From NCBI RefSeq assembly GCF_000013745.1, contig NC_007925.1, positions 4,526,001 to 4,590,000 on the forward strand: a stretch of 64,000 nucleotides of DNA, in the 5' to 3' direction. Made by a program: the position numbers and the translations under genes. Below, piece by piece: positions 16,803-24,657 of this stretch (within the stretch, counting starts at the first letter, position 1; every line of letters begins with the position of its first letter). The notes under the pieces are model-generated. The model was not told the DNA's origin and made no database searches. It was given only the letters and a program-made list of their open reading frames with translations. This DNA is from Rhodopseudomonas_A palustris_F (GTDB lineage: Bacteria > Pseudomonadota > Alphaproteobacteria > Rhizobiales > Xanthobacteraceae).

Positions 16803-18344
16803 CTACATCACCTGCTCGCGAAAGGTTTGCGCGTCGTCGACCGTGTAACCGCAGGCGAGCTTGGCGGCAGCCACCGCGAGTTCGCGCTCGGCCGGATCGA
16901 AGGCGTAAATTCGATACAGCGGCTCGCCGGCCTCGACACGATCGCCGACCTTCTTGAACAGCCGGATGCCGGCGCCCTTGTCGATCGGCGCGCCGGCGGT
17001 GCGCGCCAGCCGATTGAGCTGCAGGCAATCGATCGCCGACACCACGCCGTCGCGCTCCGCCGTCACCTCGGCGGTCAGCGTTCCGAGGTCCTTGTGACAG
17101 GTCGAAGGCCCCTGATTGTCGATGATCTTCTGCATCTGCTTCAGCGCCGCGCCGCTTTCCAGCAACTCGCGGGCCCGCGCGTAGCCCGCGCCGCCGCGCA
17201 GATGCGGATCGTATTCCAACAGATGCGCCGCCAACCGTAGCGATTTTTCGCGCAGATCGGCGGGAGCCTTCGGATCGTTGCCGAGCACCGCCATGACGTC
17301 CTGCGCCTCCAGCACCGGGCCGATGCCGTTGCCGATCGGCTGCCGGCCGTCGGTGGTGATGGTCTCCACCGCGATGCCGAAATGATCGCCGACGAATTCG
17401 AACAGCTTGCGCAGCCGCATCGCGTCGAGTGCGCTGGCGACCTTGGCGGTCGGGCCGACCGGCAGATCGACCAACAGATGCGTCGAGCCGGCGGCGAGCT
17501 TCTTCGACATGATCGAGGCCACCATCTGCTCGCGGGTGTCGAGACACAGCGGCCGCTCCACCGAGATCAAGATGTCATCGGCGGGCGAGAGATTGACGTG
17601 GCCGCCCCAGATCAGACAGCCGTTGCAGGCGGCGACGATCTCTTTCATTTCCGCGACGCTGACATCGACCCGCGCCAACACCTCCATGGTATCGGCGGTG
17701 CCGGCCGGCGAGGTGATGGCGCGCGACGAGGTTTTCGGAATCGTCAGCCCGTGCGCGGCGACGATCGGCACCAGGATCATCGAGGTGCGATTGCCGGGAA
17801 TGCCGCCGATGCAATGCTTGTCGACCACGATCGGGCGATCCCAGCGCAACTGAGTGCCGACCGAGGCCATCGCCGACACCAGCGCCAGCAGTTCGTCCGA
17901 AGTCATGAACCGCGCCGCGCCGATCAGGAAGGCGGCGATCTCCATGTCGGAATAACGATAGCGGGTGAGATCGTTGACGATGGCGGTGATCTCCGCCGCG
18001 CTCAGCGTGCGGCCCTGGATCTTGCCGCGCACCGCGTCGAGACTGTCCGGCGGCGTCGCCGGCGACACCGTGACGAAGGTCCCGGCGGGTTCGCCGAAAC
18101 GCCGGAACGCCGGCTCGGCGAGGCCGAGTTCGTCCGGCCCGACCAGCGCGTCGTCGTCGGTAATCAGCAAGGTCGCCAGCACCGACTTCGCATTGCGGCG
18201 GATCTCGACCCGGCTGAAGCCGCTGAACACCTCCGGGCGCAGCGCCTTTGAGCGCCGCGACATCACCGCGACGTTTTCGCGGCCGGTGTCGAGATGGATC
18301 AGGCGGATCTTGAGTTGCGGGCGGGGCGCGTCGGCGCTGGTCAT
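16803..18344 (-). CDS. AMP/thymidine phosphorylase family protein (archaeal-type)
   Basis: A 513-residue nucleoside or nucleotide phosphorylase. It has an extra N-terminal domain of about 85 residues, then the DeoA-like core with 'VVDKHCIGGIPGNRTSMI' (phosphate/sugar site) and 'TSSRAITSPAGTADTMEVL', and a C-terminal barrel-sandwich domain ('GIRLFKKVGDRVEAGEPLYR'). Both the length and KHxIGGxPGN match the archaeal AMP phosphorylase group rather than classical DeoA (about 440 residues, KHSTGGVGD). AMP phosphorylase releases adenine and ribose-1,5-bisphosphate; bacterial homologues are usually labelled thymidine phosphorylase. It is the upstream gene of a two-gene operon with the beta-CASP protein. 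Confidence 0.88.
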   Translation of the reverse strand: MTSADAPRPQLKIRLIHLDTGRENVAVMSRRSKALRPEVFSGFSRVEIRRNAKSVLATLLITDDDALVGPDELGLAEPAFRRFGEPAGTFVTVSPATPPDSLDAVRGKIQGRTLSAAEITAIVNDLTRYRYSDMEIAAFLIGAARFMTSDELLALVSAMASVGTQLRWDRPIVVDKHCIGGIPGNRTSMILVPIVAAHGLTIPKTSSRAITSPAGTADTMEVLARVDVSVAEMKEIVAACNGCLIWGGHVNLSPADDILISVERPLCLDTREQMVASIMSKKLAAGSTHLLVDLPVGPTAKVASALDAMRLRKLFEFVGDHFGIAVETITTDGRQPIGNGIGPVLEAQDVMAVLGNDPKAPADLREKSLRLAAHLLEYDPHLRGGAGYARARELLESGAALKQMQKIIDNQGPSTCHKDLGTLTAEVTAERDGVVSAIDCLQLNRLARTAGAPIDKGAGIRLFKKVGDRVEAGEPLYRIYAFDPAERELAVAAAKLACGYTVDDAQTFREQVM

Positions 18345-18582
18345 GGCGGGAGCCGGTCAATGGGCGTGGCGCAGCATGCGTCCATTGCCCGATCGCCCCA
18401 TTGATCCAAATCACGCCGCCGCGGCCGGCGCCGCCGGCGTCCTTCGGCGAAATCCTGTTTCCGAGTGTGTCGATGCGCCGAGCTGCAATATGGCGCAATA
18501 CATCGCTGCTGCGGCGGCAAGGTCTCGTTAAGTTCGTTAACCATACCGTGCAGGCGTCTCGAAAGCACGATCGGAGCACGCC

Positions 18583-19128
18583 ATGACCACGATCTCCGCT
18601 GCGTCCAGTAGCAGCTACCTCACCCCTCTCGAAAAACTGCAGCAAGAGCTGAAGGCCGAACTCGCCTCCGGAACGGTCGCCTCGACCGACAGCGAGGCGT
18701 TGTCCTCGGCGCTGACCAGCATCGATTCCTCGCTGAGCGGCGCGCAGAGCAGCAGCAGCCAACCACCCTCGACTGACGAGATGCAGTCCAAGATCGACGA
18801 CCTGATCGCCACCCAGGTCAGCAACGGCAACCTGACCAGCGACCAGGCCACCGAATTGAAGAGCATCTTCGCCAACGCGTTCGCGTCGGATTCCGCCGGC
18901 GGCCCGCCGCCCGGCCCGCCACCGTCGGATTCCTCTTCCGCAACCAGCAGCACCGCATCGACCGACAGCACGTCGTCCTCCAGCTCCGACGACATCGCCA
19001 CCATCCTGAAGGATTTCCTGAAGCTGCTGCAGGACCAGCAAGCCTCGGCGACCGCCTACAGCGCCAGCGGCGCCACCAGCACCACCGCGGCCTCGCAAAA
19101 CGCGCTGCTGCTCGACTACACCACCTGA
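18583..19128 (+). CDS. Ser-rich hypothetical protein with GGPPPGPPP linker
   Basis: A 181-residue product with no signal peptide or membrane helix. The N-terminal half is helical with Ser-rich breaks ('YLTPLEKLQQELKAELASG', 'DLIATQVSNGNLTSDQATEL'), followed by the linker 'GGPPPGPPP', a run of Ser/Thr/Asp, a short amphipathic helix ('DIATILKDFLKLLQDQQ') and a polar C-terminus. The Ser/Thr-rich, acidic, Cys-free makeup with 'NLTSDQATELKSIFA' resembles secreted or cell-surface small proteins of Bradyrhizobiaceae, but I cannot name a family. The upstream region has GTTAAGTTCGTTAACC, two CtrA-like half-sites with 5-bp instead of 7-bp spacing. Confidence 0.75.
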   Translation: MTTISAASSSSYLTPLEKLQQELKAELASGTVASTDSEALSSALTSIDSSLSGAQSSSSQPPSTDEMQSKIDDLIATQVSNGNLTSDQATELKSIFANAFASDSAGGPPPGPPPSDSSSATSSTASTDSTSSSSSDDIATILKDFLKLLQDQQASATAYSASGATSTTAASQNALLLDYTT

Positions 19129-19238
19129 TAGTTGCGATCTAAGCCCTTTCCGCGCCTTCTCCGCCATCGCCTGTCCAGGACGGACGGGGGATCGGCGCGC
19201 GGTATCCGTTCGGCGCAGCGGCTGCTGTAGGGAATCGA

Positions 19239-19724
19239 TCATTCGGCCGGCGGATCGCGCGACACCGCGTCGGCGAATTTCCGCATCAGCCGCACCAGTT
19301 CGTCGAACTCACGGGGCTCCCAGCTCGCGAAAATGCCGCGCGCGATGCGCTCCCGCGCGCCGTCCACCAGATCGGTCATCGCCTTGCCCTTCGCGGTGAC
19401 GATCGCCTCGCGCACCCGGCGATCCGCGGCGTTATCCCGCCGCTGCACCAGCTCAAGGCTTTCCAGCTTGGCGACCTGGCGGCTGACCGTGGTGTAGTCG
19501 CGCCCGACCCGATCGGCCAAGTCGACGACCCCAATCGGTCCGAACCGTTCGATCAAGACCAGCAACGGAAACAGCGCGCGGTCGAGCGGAATCCCCGCCG
19601 TCCGGATCATCGCCTCGTCGCGATGCGGCTGGTTCATGGCGCTGACGATGTCCAGCAGCGCGCCGTGCAGCACACGGAGCCGTTCGCTATTATGTGTATT
19701 TTGCACATTTTTTCTTGACGGCAT
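19239..19724 (-). CDS. MarR-family transcriptional regulator
   Basis: A 161-residue winged-helix repressor. The DNA-binding part is 'VVDLADRVGRDYTTVSRQVA' with recognition helix 'YTTVSRQVAKLES' and wing 'RDNAADRRVREAIVT'. The start is fixed by GGAGGGG about 5 bp before the ATG at 19724. It is divergent from the quinone oxidoreductase gene with only 60 bp between them; two similar inverted repeats (ATGTGTA-N3-TGCACAT inside the 5' end of marR, GCGTGCA-N3-TGCACAT upstream) are the likely operators. The expected role is repression of itself and the oxidoreductase, relieved by a small aromatic or quinone-like ligand (inference). Confidence 0.92.
   Translation of the reverse strand: MPSRKNVQNTHNSERLRVLHGALLDIVSAMNQPHRDEAMIRTAGIPLDRALFPLLVLIERFGPIGVVDLADRVGRDYTTVSRQVAKLESLELVQRRDNAADRRVREAIVTAKGKAMTDLVDGARERIARGIFASWEPREFDELVRLMRKFADAVSRDPPAE
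19692..19708. promoter_or_regulatory. Inverted repeat, MarR operator candidate 1 (inside marR)
   Basis: ATGTGTA-TTT-TGCACAT, 6 of 7 arm positions paired. It lies at codons 6-11 of marR, so a repressor bound here would act as a roadblock or late operator for marR itself, while flanking the -35 of the divergent gene (CTTGAC at 19714-19719). Confidence 0.55.
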
Positions 19725-19755
19725 TTCGCCCCTCCGATATGCGTGCAATATGCAC
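19714..19755 (+). promoter_or_regulatory. Oxidoreductase promoter with operator candidate 2
   Basis: CTTGAC (19714-19719), 16-bp spacer, GATATG (19736-19741). The inverted repeat GTGCA-ATA-TGCAC (19743-19755; extended arms GCGTGCA/TGCACAT) covers the expected start of transcription. Same arm sequence and 3-bp spacer as candidate 1. Confidence 0.55.
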
Positions 19756-19784
19756 ATAATCGCGACGACCGAAAGGACAACCCG

Positions 19785-20747
19785 ATGCAAGCCGCAGTCA
19801 TTTCCCGCGCCGGCGAGACGCCGGTGTTCGGCGAGTTCAACGCGCCGCAGCCCTGCGAGGGCGAGAGCCTGGTCACGGTGACGGCCGCCGCGATCAGCCA
19901 TCTGGTCAAGGGCCGCGCCGCCGGCACGCATTACAGCGCCTCCGGTCAGTTCCCGCTGGTGGTCGGCATCGACGGCGTCGGACGGCTCGAGGACGGGCGA
20001 CGGGTGTATTTCGTGCTGCCGCGCGCGCCGTTCGGCAGCATGGCGGAGCGAACCGTGGTGCGTACGGCGCAGTGCATCGCCCTGCCCGACGACCTTGACG
20101 ACGTCACCGCCGCGGCGCTGGCCAATCCCGGCATGTCGTCATGGGCGGCGCTCAAGGAACGCGCCAAGCTCAAGCCCGGCGAGACCGTGCTGATCAACGG
20201 CGCCACCGGCACCTCGGGCCGGCTCGCGGTACAGATCGCCAAACATCTCGGCGCCGGCAAGGTGATCGCCACCGGGCGCGATGCCGAGGCGCTGCAGTCG
20301 CTCGCAGCGCTCGGCGCCGACGTGACGATTACGCTGCTCGACGATCAACGGGATATGGAAGCCGCCTTCCAGCAGCAATTCGCCGACGGCGTCGACGTGG
20401 TGCTGGACTATCTGTGGGGCCGCAGCGCCGAACGGCTGCTGATCGCCGCGGCCAAGCTCGGCCAGGATGCCGTGCCGATCCGCTTCGTTCAGATCGGCTC
20501 GCTGAGCGGCGCGGACATTACCCTGCCAGGCGCCGTGCTGCGCTCCTCTGCGATCGAACTGATGGGCAGCGGGATCGGCAGCATCGCGCTCGATCGCCTG
20601 TTCGATGCGGTACGCGAGATGCTGCACGCCGCGACGCCGATCGGGCTCAAGATCGCTTCGACAGCGGTGCCGCTGTCGGACGTCGAACGCGCCTGGCCCG
20701 CCGACGATAGCCGCCGGCGCACCGTGTTCACCATCGCCGGACGCTAA
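19785..20747 (+). CDS. Zinc-type alcohol dehydrogenase/quinone oxidoreductase family protein
   Basis: A 320-residue medium-chain dehydrogenase. The N-terminal GroES-like half lacks the structural-zinc Cys cluster, as in QOR/zeta-crystallin proteins. The Rossmann half has 'VLINGATGTSGRLAVQIAKH' (about residues 131-150) for NAD(P)H. It would reduce a quinone or enone. The start follows GAAAGGA by about 7 bp. It is divergent from marR and probably its regulatory target, which points to detoxification of an electrophile. The exact substrate cannot be read. Confidence 0.88.
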   Translation: MQAAVISRAGETPVFGEFNAPQPCEGESLVTVTAAAISHLVKGRAAGTHYSASGQFPLVVGIDGVGRLEDGRRVYFVLPRAPFGSMAERTVVRTAQCIALPDDLDDVTAAALANPGMSSWAALKERAKLKPGETVLINGATGTSGRLAVQIAKHLGAGKVIATGRDAEALQSLAALGADVTITLLDDQRDMEAAFQQQFADGVDVVLDYLWGRSAERLLIAAAKLGQDAVPIRFVQIGSLSGADITLPGAVLRSSAIELMGSGIGSIALDRLFDAVREMLHAATPIGLKIASTAVPLSDVERAWPADDSRRRTVFTIAGR

Positions 20748-20763
20748 CGACCGGCGGGGGGTC

Positions 20764-20967
20764 TCACATCATCCGGTAGGACGACGGCGCGCGCAACACG
20801 ACCAGGCATTTCACCGGCCCACAGCGCTCGCAAAGATAGCCGTGAACGTCGAAATTCGCATGCAACGGGTGCGGCGCAACTTCGGCAAGAATGGTCGGGG
20901 TGCCGCACACCGGGCATGGGTGACGTGGATCAGCCAGCTGCTTCTTCGCCGCATCAGCGCGCCGCAT
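20764..20967 (-). CDS. Small zinc-ribbon-like hypothetical protein
   Basis: A 67-residue product with 'HPCPVCGTPTIL' and, about 27 residues later, 'YLCERCGPVKCLVV': two CxxC knuckles as in zinc ribbons, plus two His between them. The start is taken at the second of two adjacent ATGs, which places GGGAGG at a better distance. It ends 16 bp from the converging oxidoreductase gene. Function unknown; the conserved CPxCG...CxxCG pattern makes it a likely real gene rather than noise. Confidence 0.65.
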   Translation of the reverse strand: MRRADAAKKQLADPRHPCPVCGTPTILAEVAPHPLHANFDVHGYLCERCGPVKCLVVLRAPSSYRMM

Positions 20968-21252
20968 CATTCCCTCCCTGAACGTTTCGGCTCGGCAAGA
21001 TCAGCCGGAGCTTTGGGTCTAAGCCCGAGGCCTTGCTGCAGCGCGCGTGTTCCACGCAACGTGCCGGACCGTATCAAACGGACCATGACGAGGTTGTGTA
21101 AAATCAACCGGACCGGCTTGACTGTTCAAAATTGGTCAGTTCTCGCCACGATTTGGCGAGATTCTGCTTGGAACTCGGAGCTTCGCGCGCGATGAGAGCG
21201 CAGCGCGATCGCCGCGTTCCCGGCCCGTGCACTCACAACAGGCGTCCGCATC

Positions 21253-21726
21253 ATGTCGAAGACCACCCGCGCCACCCAGGCACTCGAGCAGCTCGGCGTC
21301 GCTTTCACGCTGCACAGCTACGACTACGACCCCGACGCCGACTCGATCGGGCTGCAGGCTGCGGCCGCGCTCGGCGCCGAACCGCGCGGCGTGTTGAAGA
21401 CGCTGATGGCCGAGGTCGACGGCAAGCCGGTCTGCGTCGTGGTGCCGTCGGACCGCGAAGTCAGCATGAAGAAGCTCGCCCACGCCTTCGGCGGCAAGGC
21501 GGCGAAGATGATGAAGCCCGCGGATGCCGAGCGCCTGACCGGCTACCATGTCGGCGGCATCTCGCCGTTCGGCCAGAAGAAGCGCGTGCCGACCGCGATC
21601 GAGCAGGCCGCGCTCACCGAGGCAAACGTCTATCTCAACGGCGGCCAGCGCGGGCTGCAGATCCGGCTCGATCCCAACGAGGCCGCTACCGCGCTCGGCG
21701 CCGTGGCACGCGACCTGGTGGCGTAA
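21253..21726 (+). CDS. ybaK: Cys-tRNA(Pro) deacylase YbaK/EbsC family
   Basis: A 157-residue trans-editing factor that hydrolyses mischarged Cys-tRNA(Pro). Motifs: 'RGVLKTLMAEVDGKPVCVVV' with the catalytic Lys in 'VLKTL', 'DREVSMKKLA' and 'YHVGGISPFGQKK', the GGxSPxG loop typical of YbaK. Length matches E. coli YbaK (159). The upstream 280 bp holds nothing recognisable except an AT-rich stretch at about 21090-21145 that may be promoter. The next gene, 108 bp downstream on the same strand, encodes an exported protein. Confidence 0.93.
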   Translation: MSKTTRATQALEQLGVAFTLHSYDYDPDADSIGLQAAAALGAEPRGVLKTLMAEVDGKPVCVVVPSDREVSMKKLAHAFGGKAAKMMKPADAERLTGYHVGGISPFGQKKRVPTAIEQAALTEANVYLNGGQRGLQIRLDPNEAATALGAVARDLVA

Positions 21727-21834
21727 GCCCCACGGCAGCGCCAGGAACCGCCGCCGCACCGCCGGGTTGTCGCTGTGCCCTCACAGGCGCCGGCAGAGCG
21801 CACGCAGAAGGGCGGGAAACCCTGGGAGAGACGG

Positions 21835-22143
21835 ATGAAGAAATCGATTATTTGCGGCGCAGCATTGCTGGCGCTCGGCATCGGCAGCGCGCAGGCCGGC
21901 CCCTGCACCGTCGGCGCCGACGGCAAGCCCAAGGACGCCGGCGCCGGACCGACGGTCGGCAACACCGGCCAAGCGCCGCGCGCCGACAGCAATAGCACCG
22001 AACAGCACCCGCCGACTTCGACCATCGGCCGCGCCGCCGCCGGCGGCCCGGCCTCGTCGGAAGACGCGCAGCGGCAGATGCAGGGCCAGCCCACCGCATC
22101 CCAGCAAGCGCAAGGCGCGCAACCGGTCGACCAGGGCTGCTAG
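21835..22143 (+). CDS. Small exported hypothetical protein
   Basis: A 102-residue product beginning with a signal peptide 'MKKSIICGAALLALGIGSAQ' and a likely cut after AQA-G, leaving about 80 polar residues rich in Gly, Ala, Gln and Pro with only two Cys (one near the mature N-terminus, one at the very C-terminus, 'PVDQGC'), which could form a disulfide. GGGAGAG is well placed before the ATG. A longer frame from 21775 is unsupported. No family recognised. Confidence 0.75.
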   Translation: MKKSIICGAALLALGIGSAQAGPCTVGADGKPKDAGAGPTVGNTGQAPRADSNSTEQHPPTSTIGRAAAGGPASSEDAQRQMQGQPTASQQAQGAQPVDQGC

Positions 22144-22202
22144 GCGGAGGAGCGACAAGCGGGCCTCACTCAAAGCGATAGAGTTCAGGCACCTGACTTC
22201 AA

Positions 22203-22302
22203 CACGTCATGGCCGCGCTCGTCGCGGCCATCCACGCCCACGAGCAAGGAGCTACCTATTTCCGTGGATGGCCGGGACAAGCCCGGCCATGACGCGGAGA
22301 GG
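22203..22302. repeat. GTCATGGCC palindromic element, copy 2
   Basis: Arms CACGTCATGGCC / GGCCATGACGCG with inner hairpins CGCGCTCGTCGCG and CCGGGACAAGCCCGG; inverse orientation to copy 1 (10941-11040). It fills most of the 296-bp gap between the exported protein gene and the acetyltransferase gene. Nothing else was seen in that gap. Confidence 0.8.
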
Positions 22303-22439
22303 CAAGTAGCCCTTTCAGATGGCACCCGCGGAGCGCGTAGCACTTAGCCTCCCCGCCCGTACCACTTAACCTCCGCCGCCCGCTTGCGCGGTTCCCATCA
22401 CGGACTAATCTTCGAGGGCTTGTCCGGGGGGCCTCGACC

Positions 22440-22931
22440 ATGACCGCGAAACTCGATCCAGGGGGCTGCGTCGTCCGGCTCGGGCCTGCCGACGCCGACC
22501 GCTACGCTGAGCACCTGATGCGGCTCGACCAAGCCGCGCGGCGGATGCGGTTCTTCGACGACGTGCCGGATTTTCAGGTCATGCTGCACGCCGGCGCCGC
22601 GCTCGCCGACGGCCGGGTGGTGATCGGCTATCTGGCGGACGGCCAAATCCGCGGCGGCTGCGAATTGCTGCTGGGCGATCCGCAGCAGCACAGCGCCGAA
22701 GCCGCGTTCAGCGTCGAGACCGACTATCGCCGCCAGGGCATCGGCGGCAAGCTGATGGCGGCGATGATCGCCGAGGCGCACCGGCTCGGCATCCGCCGCA
22801 TCGAAATGTCGTGCCTGAAATCCAACCTGCCGATGCAGGCGCTGGCGGCGCGCTTCACCAGCGACCTGCGCCAGGACGGCGAAACCACGCTGGCGGTGCT
22901 CGACAATGGCGGCGCCGCGCGGCCGGGCTGA
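22440..22931 (+). CDS. GNAT-family N-acetyltransferase
   Basis: A 163-residue GCN5-related acetyltransferase. Motif A (acetyl-CoA pyrophosphate loop) is 'TDYRRQGIGGKLMAAMIAEA' at about residues 95-114, followed by 'RRIEMSCLKSNLPMQALAAR' (motif B). The N-terminal 'VVRLGPADADRYAEHLMRLD' is typical of a GNAT subgroup often next to sulfur or stress genes, but the substrate is not evident. It precedes the SQR-like gene on the same strand, though a strong promoter and operator lie between them, so the two are probably separate units. Confidence 0.85.
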   Translation: MTAKLDPGGCVVRLGPADADRYAEHLMRLDQAARRMRFFDDVPDFQVMLHAGAALADGRVVIGYLADGQIRGGCELLLGDPQQHSAEAAFSVETDYRRQGIGGKLMAAMIAEAHRLGIRRIEMSCLKSNLPMQALAARFTSDLRQDGETTLAVLDNGGAARPG

Positions 22932-22965
22932 CGCCGCGCCGCTCGCCAAGCCGCGATCGGACGAG

Positions 22966-23021
22966 TTGACAACGCCCGGCCTGGCGTCCTATATATTCAT
23001 ATCTTCAAATAAACGAATATA
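22966..23021 (+). promoter_or_regulatory. SQR-gene promoter with overlapping palindromic operator
   Basis: -35 TTGACA at 22966-22971, then CTATAT at 22989-22994 with 17-bp spacing. The perfect inverted repeat TATATTC-N16-GAATATA (22992-22998 with 23015-23021) covers the -10 and start site. Within it, CTTC-N8-GAAT and ATTC-N8-AAAT are near-matches to the ATTC-N8-GAAT box I recall for persulfide-sensing SqrR/BigR-type ArsR repressors. The start of translation is about 200 bp further on. Confidence 0.6.
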
Positions 23022-23199
23022 CGAAACTAACCACAGCCCGGCCGACGCGGATCGCCGATCCTGCGCCGGCGCGGCAACCCACCCCGCAGGCCGAAACGGT
23101 CGCGGGCCCGCAGCCAACAACAAGCAACGGCAACTGCGGCCGATCAGGGAAACAGCGCCGCGGCCGCGATCGGTCGTGGCCGAAACGGAGGACAGGGCG

Positions 23200-24492
23200 A
23201 TGGCAAACATCGTGATTCTGGGCGCCGGCCTCGGCGGCGTCATCATGGCCTACGAGATCAAGGACCAGCTCGGACTGCACGACACCGTCACCGTGGTCAC
23301 CAAGGATCCGATCTATCACTTCGTGCCGTCGAACCCCTGGGTGGCGGTGAAGTGGCGCACCCGGGAGTCGGTGCAGATCGATCTGGCGCCGGTGTTCGAA
23401 CGCCGCGGCATCGATTACAAGCCGGTGCCGGCCACCAGGCTCGACCCCGACAGCAGCACGATCGAACTCGCCGACGGCACGAAGCTCAGCTACGACATCC
23501 TGATCATCGCCACCGGCCCGGAGCTCGCCTTCGACGAGATCGAGGGGCTTGGCCCCGAGGGCTACACCGCCTCGATCTGCCACGTCGACCACGCCAGCAA
23601 GGCCGCCGACGCCTTCGAGGCGTTCTGCAAGAAGCCCGGTCCGATCGTGGTCGGCGCGGTGCAAGGCGCCTCCTGCTTCGGCCCGGCCTACGAATTCACC
23701 TTCATCCTCGACACCGAGCTGCGGCGCCGCAAGATCCGCGACCAGGTGCCGATGACCTTCATTACGCCTGAGCCCTATGTCGGGCATCTCGGGCTCGACG
23801 GCGTCGGCGATACCAAGGGGCTGCTCGAAGCCGAGATGCGGCAGCACCACATCAAGTTCATCACCAACAGCCGCGTCGCCCGCGTCGAGCCCGGCAAGAT
23901 CATCGTCGAGGAAATCGCCGACGACGGCGCGGTGAAGAAGACCAGCGAACTGCCGTTCGGCTATTCGATGCTGATCCCCGGGTTCCGCGGCATCGCGCCG
24001 CTGCGCGGCATCGACGGCCTGGTCAATCCGCGCGGCTTCGTGCTGATCGACAAGCATCAGCGCAATCCGAAATATCGCAACGTGTTCGCGGTCGGGGTCT
24101 GCGTCGCGATCCCGCCGACCGGGCCGACCGCGGTGCCCTGCGGCGTGCCGAAGACCGGCTTCATGATCGAATCTATGGTCACCGCGACCGCGCACAACAT
24201 CCGGCAAATGCTCGACGGCAAACAGCCGACCCACCAGGCGACCTGGAACGCGGTGTGCCTGGCGGATTTCGGCGATTCCGGCGTCGCCTTCGTGGCGCAG
24301 CCGCAACTGCCGCCGCGCAACGTCAACTGGTCGGCCTCCGGGGTCTGGGTGCACAACGCCAAGATCGCGTTCGAGAAGTATTTCATGCGCAAGATGAGCC
24401 GCGGCGAGAGCGAGCCTTTCTACGAGAAGGCGATGCTCGACATTCTCGGCATCGGCAAGCTGAAGAAGACCGAACAGAGCGAGGTCGGCTGA
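23200..24492 (+). CDS. Sulfide:quinone oxidoreductase-like flavoprotein
   Basis: A 430-residue FAD-dependent pyridine-nucleotide-disulfide-oxidoreductase-fold protein. 'NIVILGAGLGGVIMAYEI' (residues 3-20) binds FAD and 'DILIIATGPEL' is the second dinucleotide motif. Three Cys are placed as in SQRs: Cys127 ('SICHVD'), Cys159 ('GASCFGPAYEF') and Cys314 ('AVPCGVPKTGFMIESM'). SQR oxidises sulfide and reduces the quinone pool at the membrane surface; the last 60 residues ('IAFEKYFMRKM', 'FYEKAMLDILGIGKLK') are the amphipathic membrane-docking end. The start follows GGAGG. The operator upstream fits sulfide control. A flavocytochrome-c-like or NDH-2-like role is less likely. Confidence 0.85.
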   Translation: MANIVILGAGLGGVIMAYEIKDQLGLHDTVTVVTKDPIYHFVPSNPWVAVKWRTRESVQIDLAPVFERRGIDYKPVPATRLDPDSSTIELADGTKLSYDILIIATGPELAFDEIEGLGPEGYTASICHVDHASKAADAFEAFCKKPGPIVVGAVQGASCFGPAYEFTFILDTELRRRKIRDQVPMTFITPEPYVGHLGLDGVGDTKGLLEAEMRQHHIKFITNSRVARVEPGKIIVEEIADDGAVKKTSELPFGYSMLIPGFRGIAPLRGIDGLVNPRGFVLIDKHQRNPKYRNVFAVGVCVAIPPTGPTAVPCGVPKTGFMIESMVTATAHNIRQMLDGKQPTHQATWNAVCLADFGDSGVAFVAQPQLPPRNVNWSASGVWVHNAKIAFEKYFMRKMSRGESEPFYEKAMLDILGIGKLKKTEQSEVG

Positions 24493-24657
24493 ACAGCTCC
24501 ACGCGGCCGATGCCGCGAATCGCGATGCCGCCGGGCCATGCGGCGGACGGCATTGTGATTGCCGCAGAAATCCGTATTGCTGGGCCAAATCAGGGAGGCG
24601 GCGTTCACGGATGCGGGTCGCGCAGACGCAGCGCCGCGCCATCAATTCAGGCCTTGC

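Noticed and set aside
22906..23199. N-terminal extension of the SQR-like protein
   Set aside because: The frame is open, but it crosses the promoter and operator; the ATG at 23200 has GGAGG and matches the FAD-binding start of the family.
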